In this document: in pieces, positions 11,847 to 20,682 of the stretch
Layout of the letters: each line of letters opens with the position of its first letter
Position numbering within the stretch: the stretch's first letter is position 1
Assembly: GCA_001939145.1 (NCBI GenBank)
Contig: LSRX01000684.1
Coordinates: forward strand, 1-64,000
Direction: 5' to 3'
Length of the DNA: 64,000 nt
Origin: Symbiodinium microadriaticum
Taxonomy: Eukaryota; Sar; Dinophyceae; Suessiales; Symbiodiniaceae
Notes under the pieces: model-generated
Database searches by the model: none
What the model saw: only the letters and a program-made list of their open reading frames with translations
Told to the model about the DNA's origin: nothing
Made by a program: the position numbers and the translations under genes

Positions 11847-11911
11847 TCAGCTCCATGAGACGAGGATCGCTCGACGGCCGTCTGCACCGCAGCCAGGCTC
11901 TCGCACCAGGC
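11847..11911 (-). CDS. Candidate internal exon, minus strand
   Basis: On the minus strand, acceptor CTCCTGAAG, then 21 codons reading AWCESLAAVQTAVERSSSHGA, two bases and a GC donor (GCTATC). The plus strand is also open (RIARRPSAPQPG), so strand is not certain; the helical composition favours minus. It lies between a CCCTAAA tract and a TTTAGGG tract. Confidence 0.35.
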
Positions 11912-11934
11912 CTTCAGGAGTTTGATTTTCTTTA

Positions 11935-12095
11935 TAGGGCTTTAGGGCTTTGGGGTGTTAGGGTTTTTTGGTTTTCGGGTTTAGGGCTTAGAGTTTAGGG
12001 TTTAGGGCTTAGAGTTTATAGGGCTTAGGGTTTAAGGCTTAGGGTTTAGGGCTTAGGGTTTAGAGTATAGGGTTTAGGGTTTAGGGATCTACGGT
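11935..12095. repeat. TTTAGGG-type tract
   Basis: TTTAGGGCTTAGAG/TTTAGGGCTTAGGG units in array, opposite in polarity to the tract ending at 11835. Confidence 0.85.
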
Positions 12096-12237
12096 CACAG
12101 AGCTTTCTTTGTACACCCCGAAAAGGGTTGGAAGCCGGGTTAAGGGACCATTAGTGCTGGGATTCCCTGTGCACACCACTCTTAAGGATTGATGACATTT
12201 TATTGGGTTTCCAGCTTTTTGGGGGCTTCTACTCTAG

Positions 12238-12266
12238 GTTCTCAGGATCCATGGAGGCTCATATAG
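12238..12266 (+). CDS. Candidate micro-exon before an F3 element
   Basis: Acceptor TTCTACTCTAG, nine codons plus two bases (VLRIHGGSY), donor AG/GTATGG that begins an F3 hairpin. Joined over the hairpin to the exon at 12406 the phase fits and gives SYR then SGWVGGR. Short, so moderate confidence at best. Confidence 0.35.
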
Positions 12267-12372
12267 GTATGGGATTTTAATGATTAGAACAGGGTTTGGG
12301 GGCCCAATATACCACAATTATAAGGAGCCCCCCAAAATAAGCATTAGTACCTATTCAAGCCCCTACACTATG
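12267..12372 (+). mobile_element. F3 hairpin element
   Basis: Left part GTATGGGATTTTAATGATTAG, centre with GGGCCCAATATACCACAATTATAAGGAGCCCC, right arm ending CAAGCCCCTACACTA. More diverged than the 11114 copy, and again directly at a possible donor. Confidence 0.65.
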
Positions 12373-12405
12373 GGATTTGGAGGTTTGGGAGCTTCGGAAT
12401 TTCAG

Positions 12406-12464
12406 GTCAGGTTGGGTTGGGGGCCGCAGCCCCGAAGATGTGGCGTACAGAATTTGGGACATGG
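12406..12464 (+). CDS. Candidate exon between F3 and F2 elements
   Basis: Acceptor GGAATTTCAG (AG at 12404-12405), frame reading SGWVGGRSPEDVAYRIWDM, donor GG/GTAGTT at 12465, which is the outer end of an F2 hairpin. Another frame (VRLGWGPQPRRCGVQNLG) is also open. The first frame is preferred because it joins in phase to 12238-12266 and is more protein-like. Confidence 0.5.
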
Positions 12465-12565
12465 GTAGTTCTCTAAATTCGGGTCCCTTTTAAGGTCCTT
12501 TGTATAAGGGTGCCGTACTATATTGGGGACCTAATAAAGGGAACCCTTATTTAGAGATCTGCCCA
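12463..12565 (+). mobile_element. F2 hairpin element
   Basis: Left arm GGGTAGTTCTCTAAATT, right arm TTATTTAGAGATCTGCCCA, with the shared middle GGGTGCCGTACTATATTGGGG. The GT of its left end is the proposed donor of the exon 12406-12464. A GC-rich island (12601-12662), open in more than one frame, follows and may hold the next exon. Confidence 0.8.
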
Positions 12566-12671
12566 CATCCCGGCATGTCCCACTTACTTTTTTAAAGCGG
12601 GAACCCTGAGATTGCCAAGCCCGGCGGCCTCATCGGGATCCATCCCGACCTTGCCGTCTAGAGACTTGGGA

Positions 12672-13010
12672 CTTGGGACTTAGGGTTTAGGGTTTAAGGA
12701 TTATAGGGATTATATAGGGTTTAGGGATTATAGGGGTTAGGCATTTAGAGATTTGGGCCTTGGGACTTAGGGTTTAGGGTTTAAGGATTATAGGGATTAT
12801 ATAGGGTTTAGGGATTATAGGGGTTAGGCATTTAGAGATTTGGGCCTTGGGACTTAGAGTTTAGGGTTTAAGGATCATAGGGGTTATATAGGGTTTGGGG
12901 ATTAAGGATTAGGGACTCAGAAACTTGGGAATTGGGACTTCGGGCTTGTAGGGTTTAGGGATTCGGGTTAGGGATTATAGGGTTTAGGGATTTAGAGATT
13001 TGGGGACGCT
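12672..13010. repeat. 87 bp tandem repeat made of telomere-like units
   Basis: Units starting ACTTAGGGTTTAGGG at 12678, 12765 and 12852 give a period of 87 bp. Each contains TTATATAGGGTTTAGGG and CATTTAGAGATTTGGG. A higher-order expansion of TTTAGGG-like sequence. Confidence 0.85.
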
Positions 13011-13068
13011 CTTTTTTGAATGTACGCAGACTTCGAGGCAGCCCGTACACCCCAAGATCGCTTGAAAG

Positions 13069-13130
13069 GGCTACCTCAAGACTAAGGACGAAGGGGCTTC
13101 CATCAAAGGAATCGGGATGCAGATCTATGG
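13069..13130 (+). CDS. Candidate exon ending at an F2 element
   Basis: After TTGAAAG (AG at 13067-13068), 20 codons plus two bases read GYLKTKDEGASIKGIGMQIY and stop at GG/GCAGTT, a GC donor supplied by the F2 hairpin. Joined to 13280-13334 the phase fits. An upstream acceptor at 13038 is possible but meets a stop. Confidence 0.5.
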
Positions 13131-13231
13131 GCAGTTATCTAAATTAGGGCAAATTGTAGGTCCACCAATACAGAACACAGCACTCTTCCAAAAAGGACCC
13201 TCAAAGCGACCCTAATTCAAAGAACTGCCCA
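13129..13231 (+). mobile_element. F2 hairpin element
   Basis: Arms GGGCAGTTATCTAAATTAGGG and CCCTAATTCAAAGAACTGCCC, flanked by TAT on the left and ATAT on the right. The left end provides the GC donor of exon 13069-13130. Confidence 0.75.
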
Positions 13232-13279
13232 TATGGCGTGAGGATCTAAAGTTAATATGGTTGGGGCTTCGGGTCGCAG

Positions 13280-13334
13280 AGCCCAAAAAAGGCCCAGGCA
13301 ACTTAGTGGATGGGTGTTCCAAAGATTCCTATAC
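13280..13334 (+). CDS. Candidate exon after an F2 element
   Basis: Acceptor TTCGGGTCGCAG (AG at 13278-13279), one base completing a codon from 13130, then 18 codons AQKRPRQLSGWVFQRFLY and donor GTCTGA at 13335. In phase with 13069-13130 if the F2-containing intron 13131-13279 is removed. Function unknown. Confidence 0.5.
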
Positions 13335-14604
13335 GTCTGATCACAGGGTTTACGGTGTTTTTTTGGGAGCTATAGGGTCTAGGATTCAGGATTTGGGGTG
13401 TAGCATTTGGCAGCAGATTTTCATTCTACACGACGCCTGAGAGTCCGTTCCTCGGTATCCATGCGGCGTGCGGGTTTGTAGTAGGATTGAGAGACAGGTT
13501 GAGGTTGAGAGGTTTGGGTTTGGGGTTTAGGGATGAGGGGTTCAGGAACTTGATTTCCTGGATATGCCGACTTGCAATGAAACCTCAGATTGAGTAACTC
13601 GTAGGACTAAGGAGCTTGCTGCTATAGAGAAACGTAAGAGCTCAAGCCGAATTTTACACCCTGAAACAGGACATCGTGCCCAGGCTGCCACCTTGATGTC
13701 GTTGACTATCTGCAAAGCATCCCAAACTCTGGACAAGCCTGCTTTCTGAGCGAGCCCTCCTACCTTACAGCTCTCTTTTCCTCAAAACCCTGGGACCCTT
13801 TTCTCTAAAGTGGAGATCTGCAAGCCATGCAGCATGCGGATACAGCACTTTGGCGAAGCACATGAGTGAATTACACCTTGGCTCGTGGCAACTTCTTGGA
13901 CCAGCATGTAGGCAGACATAAAGCAATAGGGGTCTGCAGCAACTGGGCAGGTCTTCTTGTGAAAGGAGGGGGTGCAGCTGCTAGGTCTTTGGAATTCCTA
14001 GACCTTCCAGCTACCCTCTGTCAGACTGCACATACCCATTCCATATACCCCTATTTTAGGGTACAAGGAGAGCGCTGGTTTGGAAACCCTTTACCCTGAA
14101 GCTCCATGCAGCTGCTTGCGATCGACGGCTTCAGGTGTCAAGGGTTCTATAAGGGCTACTGCAAGGGCTTCCATGAGGGTTTAGATAAACTTTACGGATT
14201 GCCGGCCTTATAACCAGTTCTGTTGAGGGATTTTGGGCTAGGGCTTGTTTGCAACCACCCTGAAGCCGATAGCCAGCAAACTGAACCCCACCGAGCAGTC
14301 AAAGCACACTGCTCTTTCCGGTTCAGGGCTCACACAAGCCCTCAAACACCCCAATACCCTATATAAACACTAAACTCTGTAACTCTAAACCTCAAGCCCG
14401 GAATCTGAACCATTCAACATATACCCTTAAACACTGCCCCTAACCCTCCAAGTACCTAGAGGGGTTTATAATTACTAGAGCCCCTAGGGCCCGATATAGT
14501 AGGTACCTGGAGGGTTAGGGTTCGTGCTTAAACTCTAAACCCTAAATCCCTGAATCTGAACCATTCAACATATACCCTTAAACACTTTATGTTTGACTTC
14601 AAAG
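13335..14604. other. Stretch without a confident gene
   Basis: A minus-strand frame at 13542-13736 (WDALQIVNDIKVAAWARCPV) reads like protein and may contain an exon, but boundaries are unclear. A hairpin at 14446-14515 has arms CCTCCAAGTACCTA and TAGGTACCTGGAGG with a nested inverted repeat (CTAGAGGGG/CCCCTAG). Flanking text AACCATTCAACATATACCC is duplicated at 14405 and 14558. Confidence 0.4.
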
Positions 14605-14683
14605 GAGCATCAGCAACGCCGCGGCGAAGAAGCTAAGGAGGCCCTCGCGCGAGCCTGCGCCGATCAAAAGGAGTTGGCCTCAG
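14605..14683 (+). CDS. Candidate coiled-coil exon
   Basis: Acceptor TGACTTCAAAG (AG at 14603-14604), then 26 codons reading EHQQRRGEEAKEALARAC, ADQKELAS, one further base and GC donor GCAGCT at 14684. Strongly helical and charged; the GC-rich block ends sharply at TTTAGGG-type repeats. Gene identity unknown. Confidence 0.6.
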
Positions 14684-14694
14684 GCAGCTCAGAC

Positions 14695-14975
14695 TTAGGG
14701 CTTGTAGTTTTGGGGCTTTAGGGTTGATAGTTTTAGGGCATTAGGGTTTATAGTTTTTAGGGCTTTAGGGCTTAAGGGGTTTAGGGTTGATAGTTTTGGG
14801 GCATAAGGTGTATAGTTTTAGGGCTTTAGGGTTTATAGTTTTAGGACTTTAGGGTTTATAGGTTTAGGGCTTTAGGGTTTATATTTTTCGGGCTTTAGGG
14901 TTTATAGTTTTAGGGCGTTAGGAATTATAGTTTTAGGGCTGTAGGGTTTATAGTTGGCTTTAGGATTGACGGCTA
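14695..14975. repeat. Tandem TTTAGGG/TTTATAGTTTTAGGGC array
   Basis: About 24-25 bp units (GGGCTTTAGGGTTTATAGTTTTA) repeated around ten times with variation, directly after the exon at 14605-14683. Confidence 0.85.
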
Positions 14976-15374
14976 AACGGATTAAGGGTCTGGGGGGAAC
15001 TTAATTCCCGTTCCTTGTGCCGGATGAAGGCTTTAGGGCTTTAGGGCTCAAGGGCGTTAAGGCTTAAGTCGGTTGAGTGCACCATATTTATAGGGGTTAC
15101 TACTAGCTATACCCCCGAAACCTTAAGCCCAATGTTAGTGTACCATATTTCCGAGACTCTCGTGACATGCTTCCTGCTCGAAGCGGCGAGCGACGAGGCT
15201 ACAGGCACCTGATTTCGACTTCTTTATGCAGTCCCCGTCTTCTCTCCCGGAAATCGCACGGACGAACGTGCCGGAGAAGCTCCATACTGTCGATGATATA
15301 AACCTGCATTACCTTAAGGACCCTGAACTATGCGAATCATGGAAAATATTCCTGATTCTGGGCAATTAATGCAG

Positions 15375-15473
15375 GATGGAACGTCATCCACCGTATTGCA
15401 TCGAAGCAGCCAAGCCATATCGCTTGCTTCTCTTCGCACCAGTCCTGCGCGAGAGGACTCAGGATTCCTCTGA
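15375..15473 (+). CDS. Candidate exon ending at an F2 element
   Basis: Acceptor CAATTAATGCAG (AG at 15373-15374), then one base, 32 codons including MERHPPYCIEAAKPYRLLLF and APVLRERTQDSS, two bases, then GTAGTT at 15474, the outer end of an F2 hairpin. In phase with the next exon at 15615. One of the clearest exon/element junctions. Confidence 0.6.
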   Translation, partial: DGTSSTVLHRSSQAISLASLRTSPAREDSGFL

Positions 15474-15574
15474 GTAGTTCCCGGCAGTAGAGTCCCGTTT
15501 TAGGTCCCCCAAAAAAGTACGGCAGCCTTAGAAAACAAAGGACCCCAATAGGGACCCTGATTTAGAGGACTACC
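15474..15574 (+). mobile_element. F2 hairpin element
   Basis: Left end GTAGTTCCCGGCAGTAGAG, shared middle with GTACGGCAGCC, right arm GGGACCCTGATTTAGAGGACTACC. It begins exactly at the proposed donor of exon 15375-15473. Its left arm is diverged while the GTAGTT terminus is kept. Confidence 0.75.
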
Positions 15575-15614
15575 TGTAGGATCTCTTGCAGGGAAGTGTG
15601 TCTGTAGGCCTCAG

Positions 15615-15699
15615 ATCTGCCTTCTTCAGCGCAGGAACATGCCGGAAACAGATGCACCCCATTCAAAGATCCCATGAGCTTCCTACAGTCCAATCATCT
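15615..15699 (+). CDS. Candidate exon after an F2 element
   Basis: Acceptor GGCCTCAG (AG at 15613-15614), one base, 28 codons reading SAFFSAGTCRKQMHPIQRS, HELPTVQSS and donor GTACCT at 15700. Removing intron 15474-15614 joins it in phase to 15375-15473. Confidence 0.55.
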
Positions 15700-16704
15700 G
15701 TACCTGGAAACCTTGTTGCCTGAGGCCGCTCTCTATCAAGAGCCAGTTTCTGCCTGGAGGGAAAGATGAGGTAAATGGATGTGGGTACTTGAAGTTCGGG
15801 CCCCTTGCAGGGCCCAATAGGCTCTCCTTTAAGCTGGTGCCTTAAAGGGAACCCTTTCTTGGGGTTGCCTGATGCAGACCGCCTTTGGGTTCGAGCACTT
15901 AGTACAACTTCATGCCTGCCTAGACTTAGTCAAACGCACCTGCAGTTTTCCACCTGATGGGGAGAGGTTGTGCTTCCAGGGCTTCTGACGCAGCAGCTTC
16001 CTTCCCACGTTTCTCGCAAAGGTCGGACATTTATACTCCAAGGTGTGCTGAGCAGCTCGCACTGCCCTGTCACACCCTTCCAAACCCTCTCTACCTCTAC
16101 ATGAACAAACAGGTTCGGAAATGCTGGAACTAGGGCCTACATAGTCTCGACGTGGCAGCTTCAAAAACACATGAATTCATATAGTTTATTTGGCGACTAA
16201 GATCCAATTACATTACATGACTCCAAAAGAGGATGCCCGGATGCGGCCTGCGACGGCTGCAGCGCTATGTCAAACCAAAGCCTTTTAAGAGCCTGCGGCG
16301 GACGGGAACAACTGGTCTCCGGATATTGGGATCTGGGCTTAGGGTTTAGGGGATTATAGGGATTTGGACTTCGGGGCATTGAAGGAATCCGGAAAATATG
16401 GCAGCTGCAAGCTGGTGTTAAGCCCTACTGCCTTGAATCCCAAGAAGGCCCTAAAACTCCAAAGCCTTAAAGGCCTACACCCGACAACCCTGAGACCCAA
16501 CACGGAGAGCAGAAGGGGCTCTAGCCGACTGCCGAAGCATCACCTTCAAAACCCCTCTAGAAACCAAGGCCCCTCTACCGTACTCGCTGAAAACCTTGAG
16601 AGGCTTTAAAGAACAGCCGAGAGAGGCCTTTAAGGCACTACTGTACAACAAATTTAAGGTCCTGAGGGTACTGCTGTCTTGTTTTTTTAAACCAATCGCC
16701 CTAC
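15700..16704. other. Stretch with unresolved exon-like pieces
   Basis: A minus-strand frame at 15910-16170 contains CPTFARNVGRKLLRQKPWKH followed by a possible donor near 15957 and may be an exon. Frames at 16364-16609 are unsupported. No repeats of note. Confidence 0.35.
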
Positions 16705-16869
16705 TCATAGCTTAAATTTGTCAAGGTCCCCAAAGGGCTTGCCAGCTTCCGAAAGGCCGCATATGACCCGTATGAGCATTTTAATGGCCTTGCCGAGGGC
16801 TGGAAGCGACCGGGCGTCCACGGCGTCTTTGGCAACTTCGATGCCCACCTTGCCCGGGGGTTTGCGTGG
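16705..16869 (-). CDS. Terminal exon of an unidentified gene
   Basis: On the minus strand, acceptor GCACAAAG precedes 54 codons and a TGA at 16705-16707. Residues include RKPPGKVGIEVAKDAVDA, RSLPALGKAIKMLIRVICG and LSEAGKPFGDLDKFKL. Composition and the clean stop make this a convincing C-terminal exon. Upstream exons on the minus strand are probably in 16880-17200 (a frame there contains ESTAETLAFHGFPLRTC). I do not recognise the family. Confidence 0.65.
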   Translation of the reverse strand, partial: PRKPPGKVGIEVAKDAVDARSLPALGKAIKMLIRVICGLSEAGKPFGDLDKFKL

Positions 16870-17508
16870 CTTTGTGCTTTTTGTTAGGCCGAAAAAGGTT
16901 TAGGGCTACATTATAGGGTTGATGGGGTTCTGGTGAGCTTAAATTGTGTTTGTGTTTGAATGGTTGGGAGCTTAGGGGTGTGAAAAAAAGGGACTCCTGC
17001 AAGTCCGCAAGGGGAATCCATGAAATGCCAGAGTTTCAGCCGTCGATTCCACTGCCCAAAGCTTCGATCCTGAACTCTTAGACTTTACACAACCTCTAAA
17101 GCCCTGAAATCCAAACTCCATGACTTCTGCACCCCAAAATTCATGAAATTCCCACAGCCTAAATTCTAGACCACGGTCTTCAAACCTAAACATCCACCCC
17201 TATTCCTGGACTATCCTAAACCCTAAACCCTACAGACCCTAAGTCCCTAACCCTATAAGCCCTAAACCCATAAAACCCTAAATCGGCCTACATCACTCAA
17301 ACCCTAAACCCTATAACTAAATCGGCCTAGATCAGATCTACTCAAGACCCAGCCTTGCCAGGCACTAGCACGGCCAAAGCATTCCTGGGCGTACACCGGG
17401 GCGCGGGTTCCTTTGTTTCTTTGTTCGGGTCTCCTGAGCTCTGTCAGATTTAACATTGATGTGTGAGTATGTATGTATGTATGTATGTATGTATGTATGT
17501 ATGTATGT

Positions 17509-17540
<32 letters not shown>

Positions 17541-17964
17541 GTAGATATTGATATTGATACACTAAGGCTCGTTTGCACGGGAGGTACAGATACTAAGGTC
17601 GTAAGGCTGTTTTCAAGAGTTTGGGGTGTAATTAAAGAAAAAATCCTACAAGTAGCACTCATAAGGAGCCTCACTGCTTTGTTTCTGAAACTGTGTAGGG
17701 TTCTACGTAATACATCGAGTTGAAGCCAGTTTAGGGCTTACATCGGGCGGGAAGCAGATCCGACGAACGGACGTCTGAAAACTGCACATCTAAAGCCCCA
17801 CAGCCCCAAAATATCATCTTAACACCCTTGAGCCCCAAACAACGAATCCCTTGCACCCAAAGCCTGCTACCCTAAACCCTGAAACCATCCTAAACCATCT
17901 TAAACCCCTTAAGCTCCAGGCCTACACCACCCTGGAGTGCAACTTTCGGCATCTTTCGGCTTAG
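16870..17964. other. Stretch with microsatellite and CCCTAAA repeats
   Basis: Exon-like pieces on the minus strand near 16980-17060, CCCTAAA-like tracts at 17215-17330 and 17867-17915, and a (TATG)n/(GATA)n microsatellite at 17465-17548. No confident gene. Confidence 0.45.
17465..17548. repeat. (TATG)n(GATA)n microsatellite
   Basis: Adjacent tetranucleotide runs. Tyr/Ile/Ser/Thr frames here are repeat translations. Confidence 0.9.
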
Positions 17965-18018
17965 GCGAGAGGCAGAAGCTGCCGAAGCGAATCGATGACG
18001 CCATCCGCTGCAGCCTCT
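17965..18018 (+). CDS. Candidate exon whose donor is a TTTAGGG unit
   Basis: Acceptor TTTCGGCTTAG (AG at 17963-17964), two bases, 17 codons ERQKLPKRIDDAIRCSL, one base, then GTTTAGGG at 18019: the telomere-like repeat itself provides the GT donor. CCCTAAA-like sequence lies upstream and TTTAGGG downstream. Function unknown. Confidence 0.55.
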
Positions 18019-18898
18019 GTTTAGGGTTTGTAGGGTTTCAGCTTTAGGGTTTAGGGGCACAACTGCAGGGAGCGGCTTTCTTTCTCATAGGGCTAGGCTG
18101 AGGACGGAATTGCTCGTCATGGCACCCTTCTGAGATATGTAGGATAAATAAATGCATGTCGGAGAGTATGGAAAATGCAGAACAGCAGACACCCCTCGAC
18201 TCTATGCGACAAGCATGTGTAGATGGCAAATGTTACACTTGCAACCCGCATCGAGGCACCTTTGCGGCATCCTCCATCGCTGACGTGAGCTGCACGACAT
18301 CAGCCAGGAGTGAATTTGTTTTGGCCCGGGCTTGGCAGGCTTGGCTTGGGCTTGGGTTCCAGGTGAGGACAAGAGTACACAGGTAGGAAACGCTTCCGTG
18401 CTGGCTCCAGTGGTGCTAGTGTTGAGGATGTTAGTTGATGGTGCGGATGTTGTAATGCTGGATCTAGGGGTGAGGGCTGGGCAGGTTTAAGAAGAGCTGA
18501 CTATTAATTCGTTAATGACACCAGGCTCCGACCCGGTGTCTTGCAGTCGTCCATTCATGGTGCCGCTTACATGTTCTGGTGAGGCTCCAGCCAACAAGGC
18601 ACAGCGCATCCAGCGTCCTAGCAGCCGCAAGGTTAGGACTTATGTCAGGCTGAGGAGGCGAAGGTTTGGATGATGTACGCCCTCCTCAACCCTAAACCCT
18701 ATAACCCCTAAGCCCTAAACCCCTCCCGGATTCCCTTCGAGTAGGCCTGACTGAGACATCGAACTCACAGGTTCCCAATGACGGTTGTCTTCACTTTGAA
18801 GCGAGCATGATGATGCGGAGGGTGGTGGGTAGTGACGATGATGCCGGTGATGATGATGATGATGATGATGATGATGACGACTGTGATGTGATGATTGC

Positions 18899-18995
18899 GG
18901 TTGTACCACATCTCAGGAACCATTTTCGCAACATCGCAGATCAATCCAGGGTCGTCCGCCGGGTCATCCTGCAGGAAGGACTTCGTGTAAGCTTT
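18899..18995 (-). CDS. Possible internal exon
   Basis: Minus strand: acceptor CCAATGGCTCAG, then a frame reading KAYTKSFLQDDPADDPGL, ICDVAKMVPEMWYN and a possible GC donor GCAATC before a (GAT)n repeat. Protein-like but boundaries are weak; another possible donor GTGAGT lies further along at about 18772. Confidence 0.35.
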
Positions 18996-19735
18996 CTGAG
19001 CCATTGGAAATAGAATTCAGTATCGTGGAAAACTGGCGTTCCGCAGGAATCCGGCAAACAGCAATTCTTGCGAAATTGGGACACACGTTTCAATCCGCAC
19101 CTGCATGACCAAGCTTGCAAAAGAGGAACAACCTTACACTGGGAGATACCTTAGCACGTATCTGCAAAAAGATGGTGTCACGCACTGTTAAGTTCGGTAA
19201 AGTTCAACTAATGCCCCCGAAACTACTCGAAGCCCACACCCCAACGCGAAAGTAAGCCTTCCCGTGTTGAGCGGACTCTGGGAAGGACCTCAGCAGTCTT
19301 CAAGCTCTCGGGCAGCAACCCTGAGCCCTCTACACCCCAAATGAATTAGGGCTTATAGGGTTTAGGGTTTGATAGGGTTTTCTCTTGGATCGTGTACCAT
19401 GACGCCGAGAGCTGCAACCTCGAGGCCAGGACTTGGAGTCCCCAAATCTTGACCACACTCCCGATCCCCTAAACCCTTAAACCCTAAAACCCCGAAACCC
19501 TAAATCCCTAAACCCTAATTCCTAAAACCCTAAACCTTGATAAACCCTAAACCCCCAAGCCCTAAACCTTCAACCCTAAACCCTAAAACCCCGGCACCCC
19601 GTACATCCCAGCACTCACTGGCCTCACGCGCTCAGGCGATCGCAAAACCGGAGCCAGGGGCACATCGGGCATATGGACCTGGAAAAAAACTGGCGTTTCA
19701 AGGATACCCAAGGGTCCTACAAGCACATATATTAT

Positions 19736-19905
19736 GATTCTTCTTCTTCTTATACTTATTATTATTGTTATTATTATTACTATTATTATTACTACTATAT
19801 TACTGTTACTATTAATATTGTTGTTGTTATTAGTATTATGACTATTATTACTATTATGATTATGAAAATGATTATGATTATTATTATCATTATTATTCTT
19901 ACAAA
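19736..19905. repeat. TTA/TTC-rich imperfect microsatellite
   Basis: Long AT-rich trinucleotide array (TTC then TTA/TAC/ATT). Poly-Tyr and poly-Ile frames are artefacts of it. Confidence 0.9.
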
Positions 19906-20682
19906 AACCTATGTTAGAAATATAGAGAGCAGATTGAAGGGCTTCTATATATATATATATTTAATATTTTGATTTGGGGAAGTATCTCGCGTGGATAGAA
20001 TTCGGGTTTCAGGAGCCTGTGCTGAAAGCTCTCCGACATGCCGTGACTCTCGAATCTTCAGATCCAGATTCCATGCAAAGCCACATGGCAAGTTCCAAAC
20101 CTATGTAAAGATCATGGACACAGACTGAAGTGACTAATTACAGCTTCCTATAGGACAAACTTTGCCATCTTTGCCTGCTCTCCTGCTCAACGCATTGACT
20201 AGCAACAAGGCCGGCGACTAGCTGCCAAGAAGAGAGCCCGGCTCGCTTCTTCGCGGGCACAAACTTCCAACCCAGCACTAGACACTCTGGAGGTGGATTA
20301 AAAAAGAAGCGAAGTCAAGGCACAACGAATCCAAGGTTGCATTGCTTCGGGTGTCTTGCAATCATGGAACCTACTTCCCAAACCTATTCCGAAACCCCAG
20401 TTCTTTGCGGCTGCTTGAATGGAGAACTAGAGACATCGGGATGCTGATGCAGATTTACCCGGAGTGTCGCCTCCTAACCCGCAGCTGTATGACCTTGGAG
20501 CGCGTGCGCTGCACTTCAACACGCAATGGTTGGGCAACGGCAGAGTCAAGCAGTTGTGCGTAGGCACAGGTCATGGAACCGTGCGCTGAGCTGCTTGACA
20601 GCGTTGCGGAACTCTGCGAATTCTGGGGCTCTAAGCACAGCTCTCAGTATCTAGATCTCCTTCTATAGGCATCCATCTAGGC

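Larger units (their letters stand above)
18019..20190. other. Repeat-rich stretch with a possible minus-strand exon
   Basis: Holds TTTAGGG units (18019-18058, 19340-19378), a CCCTAAA tract (19465-19592), (GAT)n at 18846-18878 and a 170 bp TTA/TTC-rich run at 19736-19905. A 97 bp minus-strand exon candidate at 18899-18995 is listed separately. Confidence 0.5.

Noticed and set aside
12601-12660. Resemblance of a frame reading EIAKPGGLIGIHPDL to the PGGLIG motif of eIF2-gamma-type GTPases
   Set aside because: Only a few residues match, the neighbouring residues do not, and other frames of the same island join better to adjacent exons.
14695-14975. CRISPR-like array
   Set aside because: Short repeats lack constant repeats with unique spacers of equal size; they are telomere-like tandem repeats in a eukaryotic genome.
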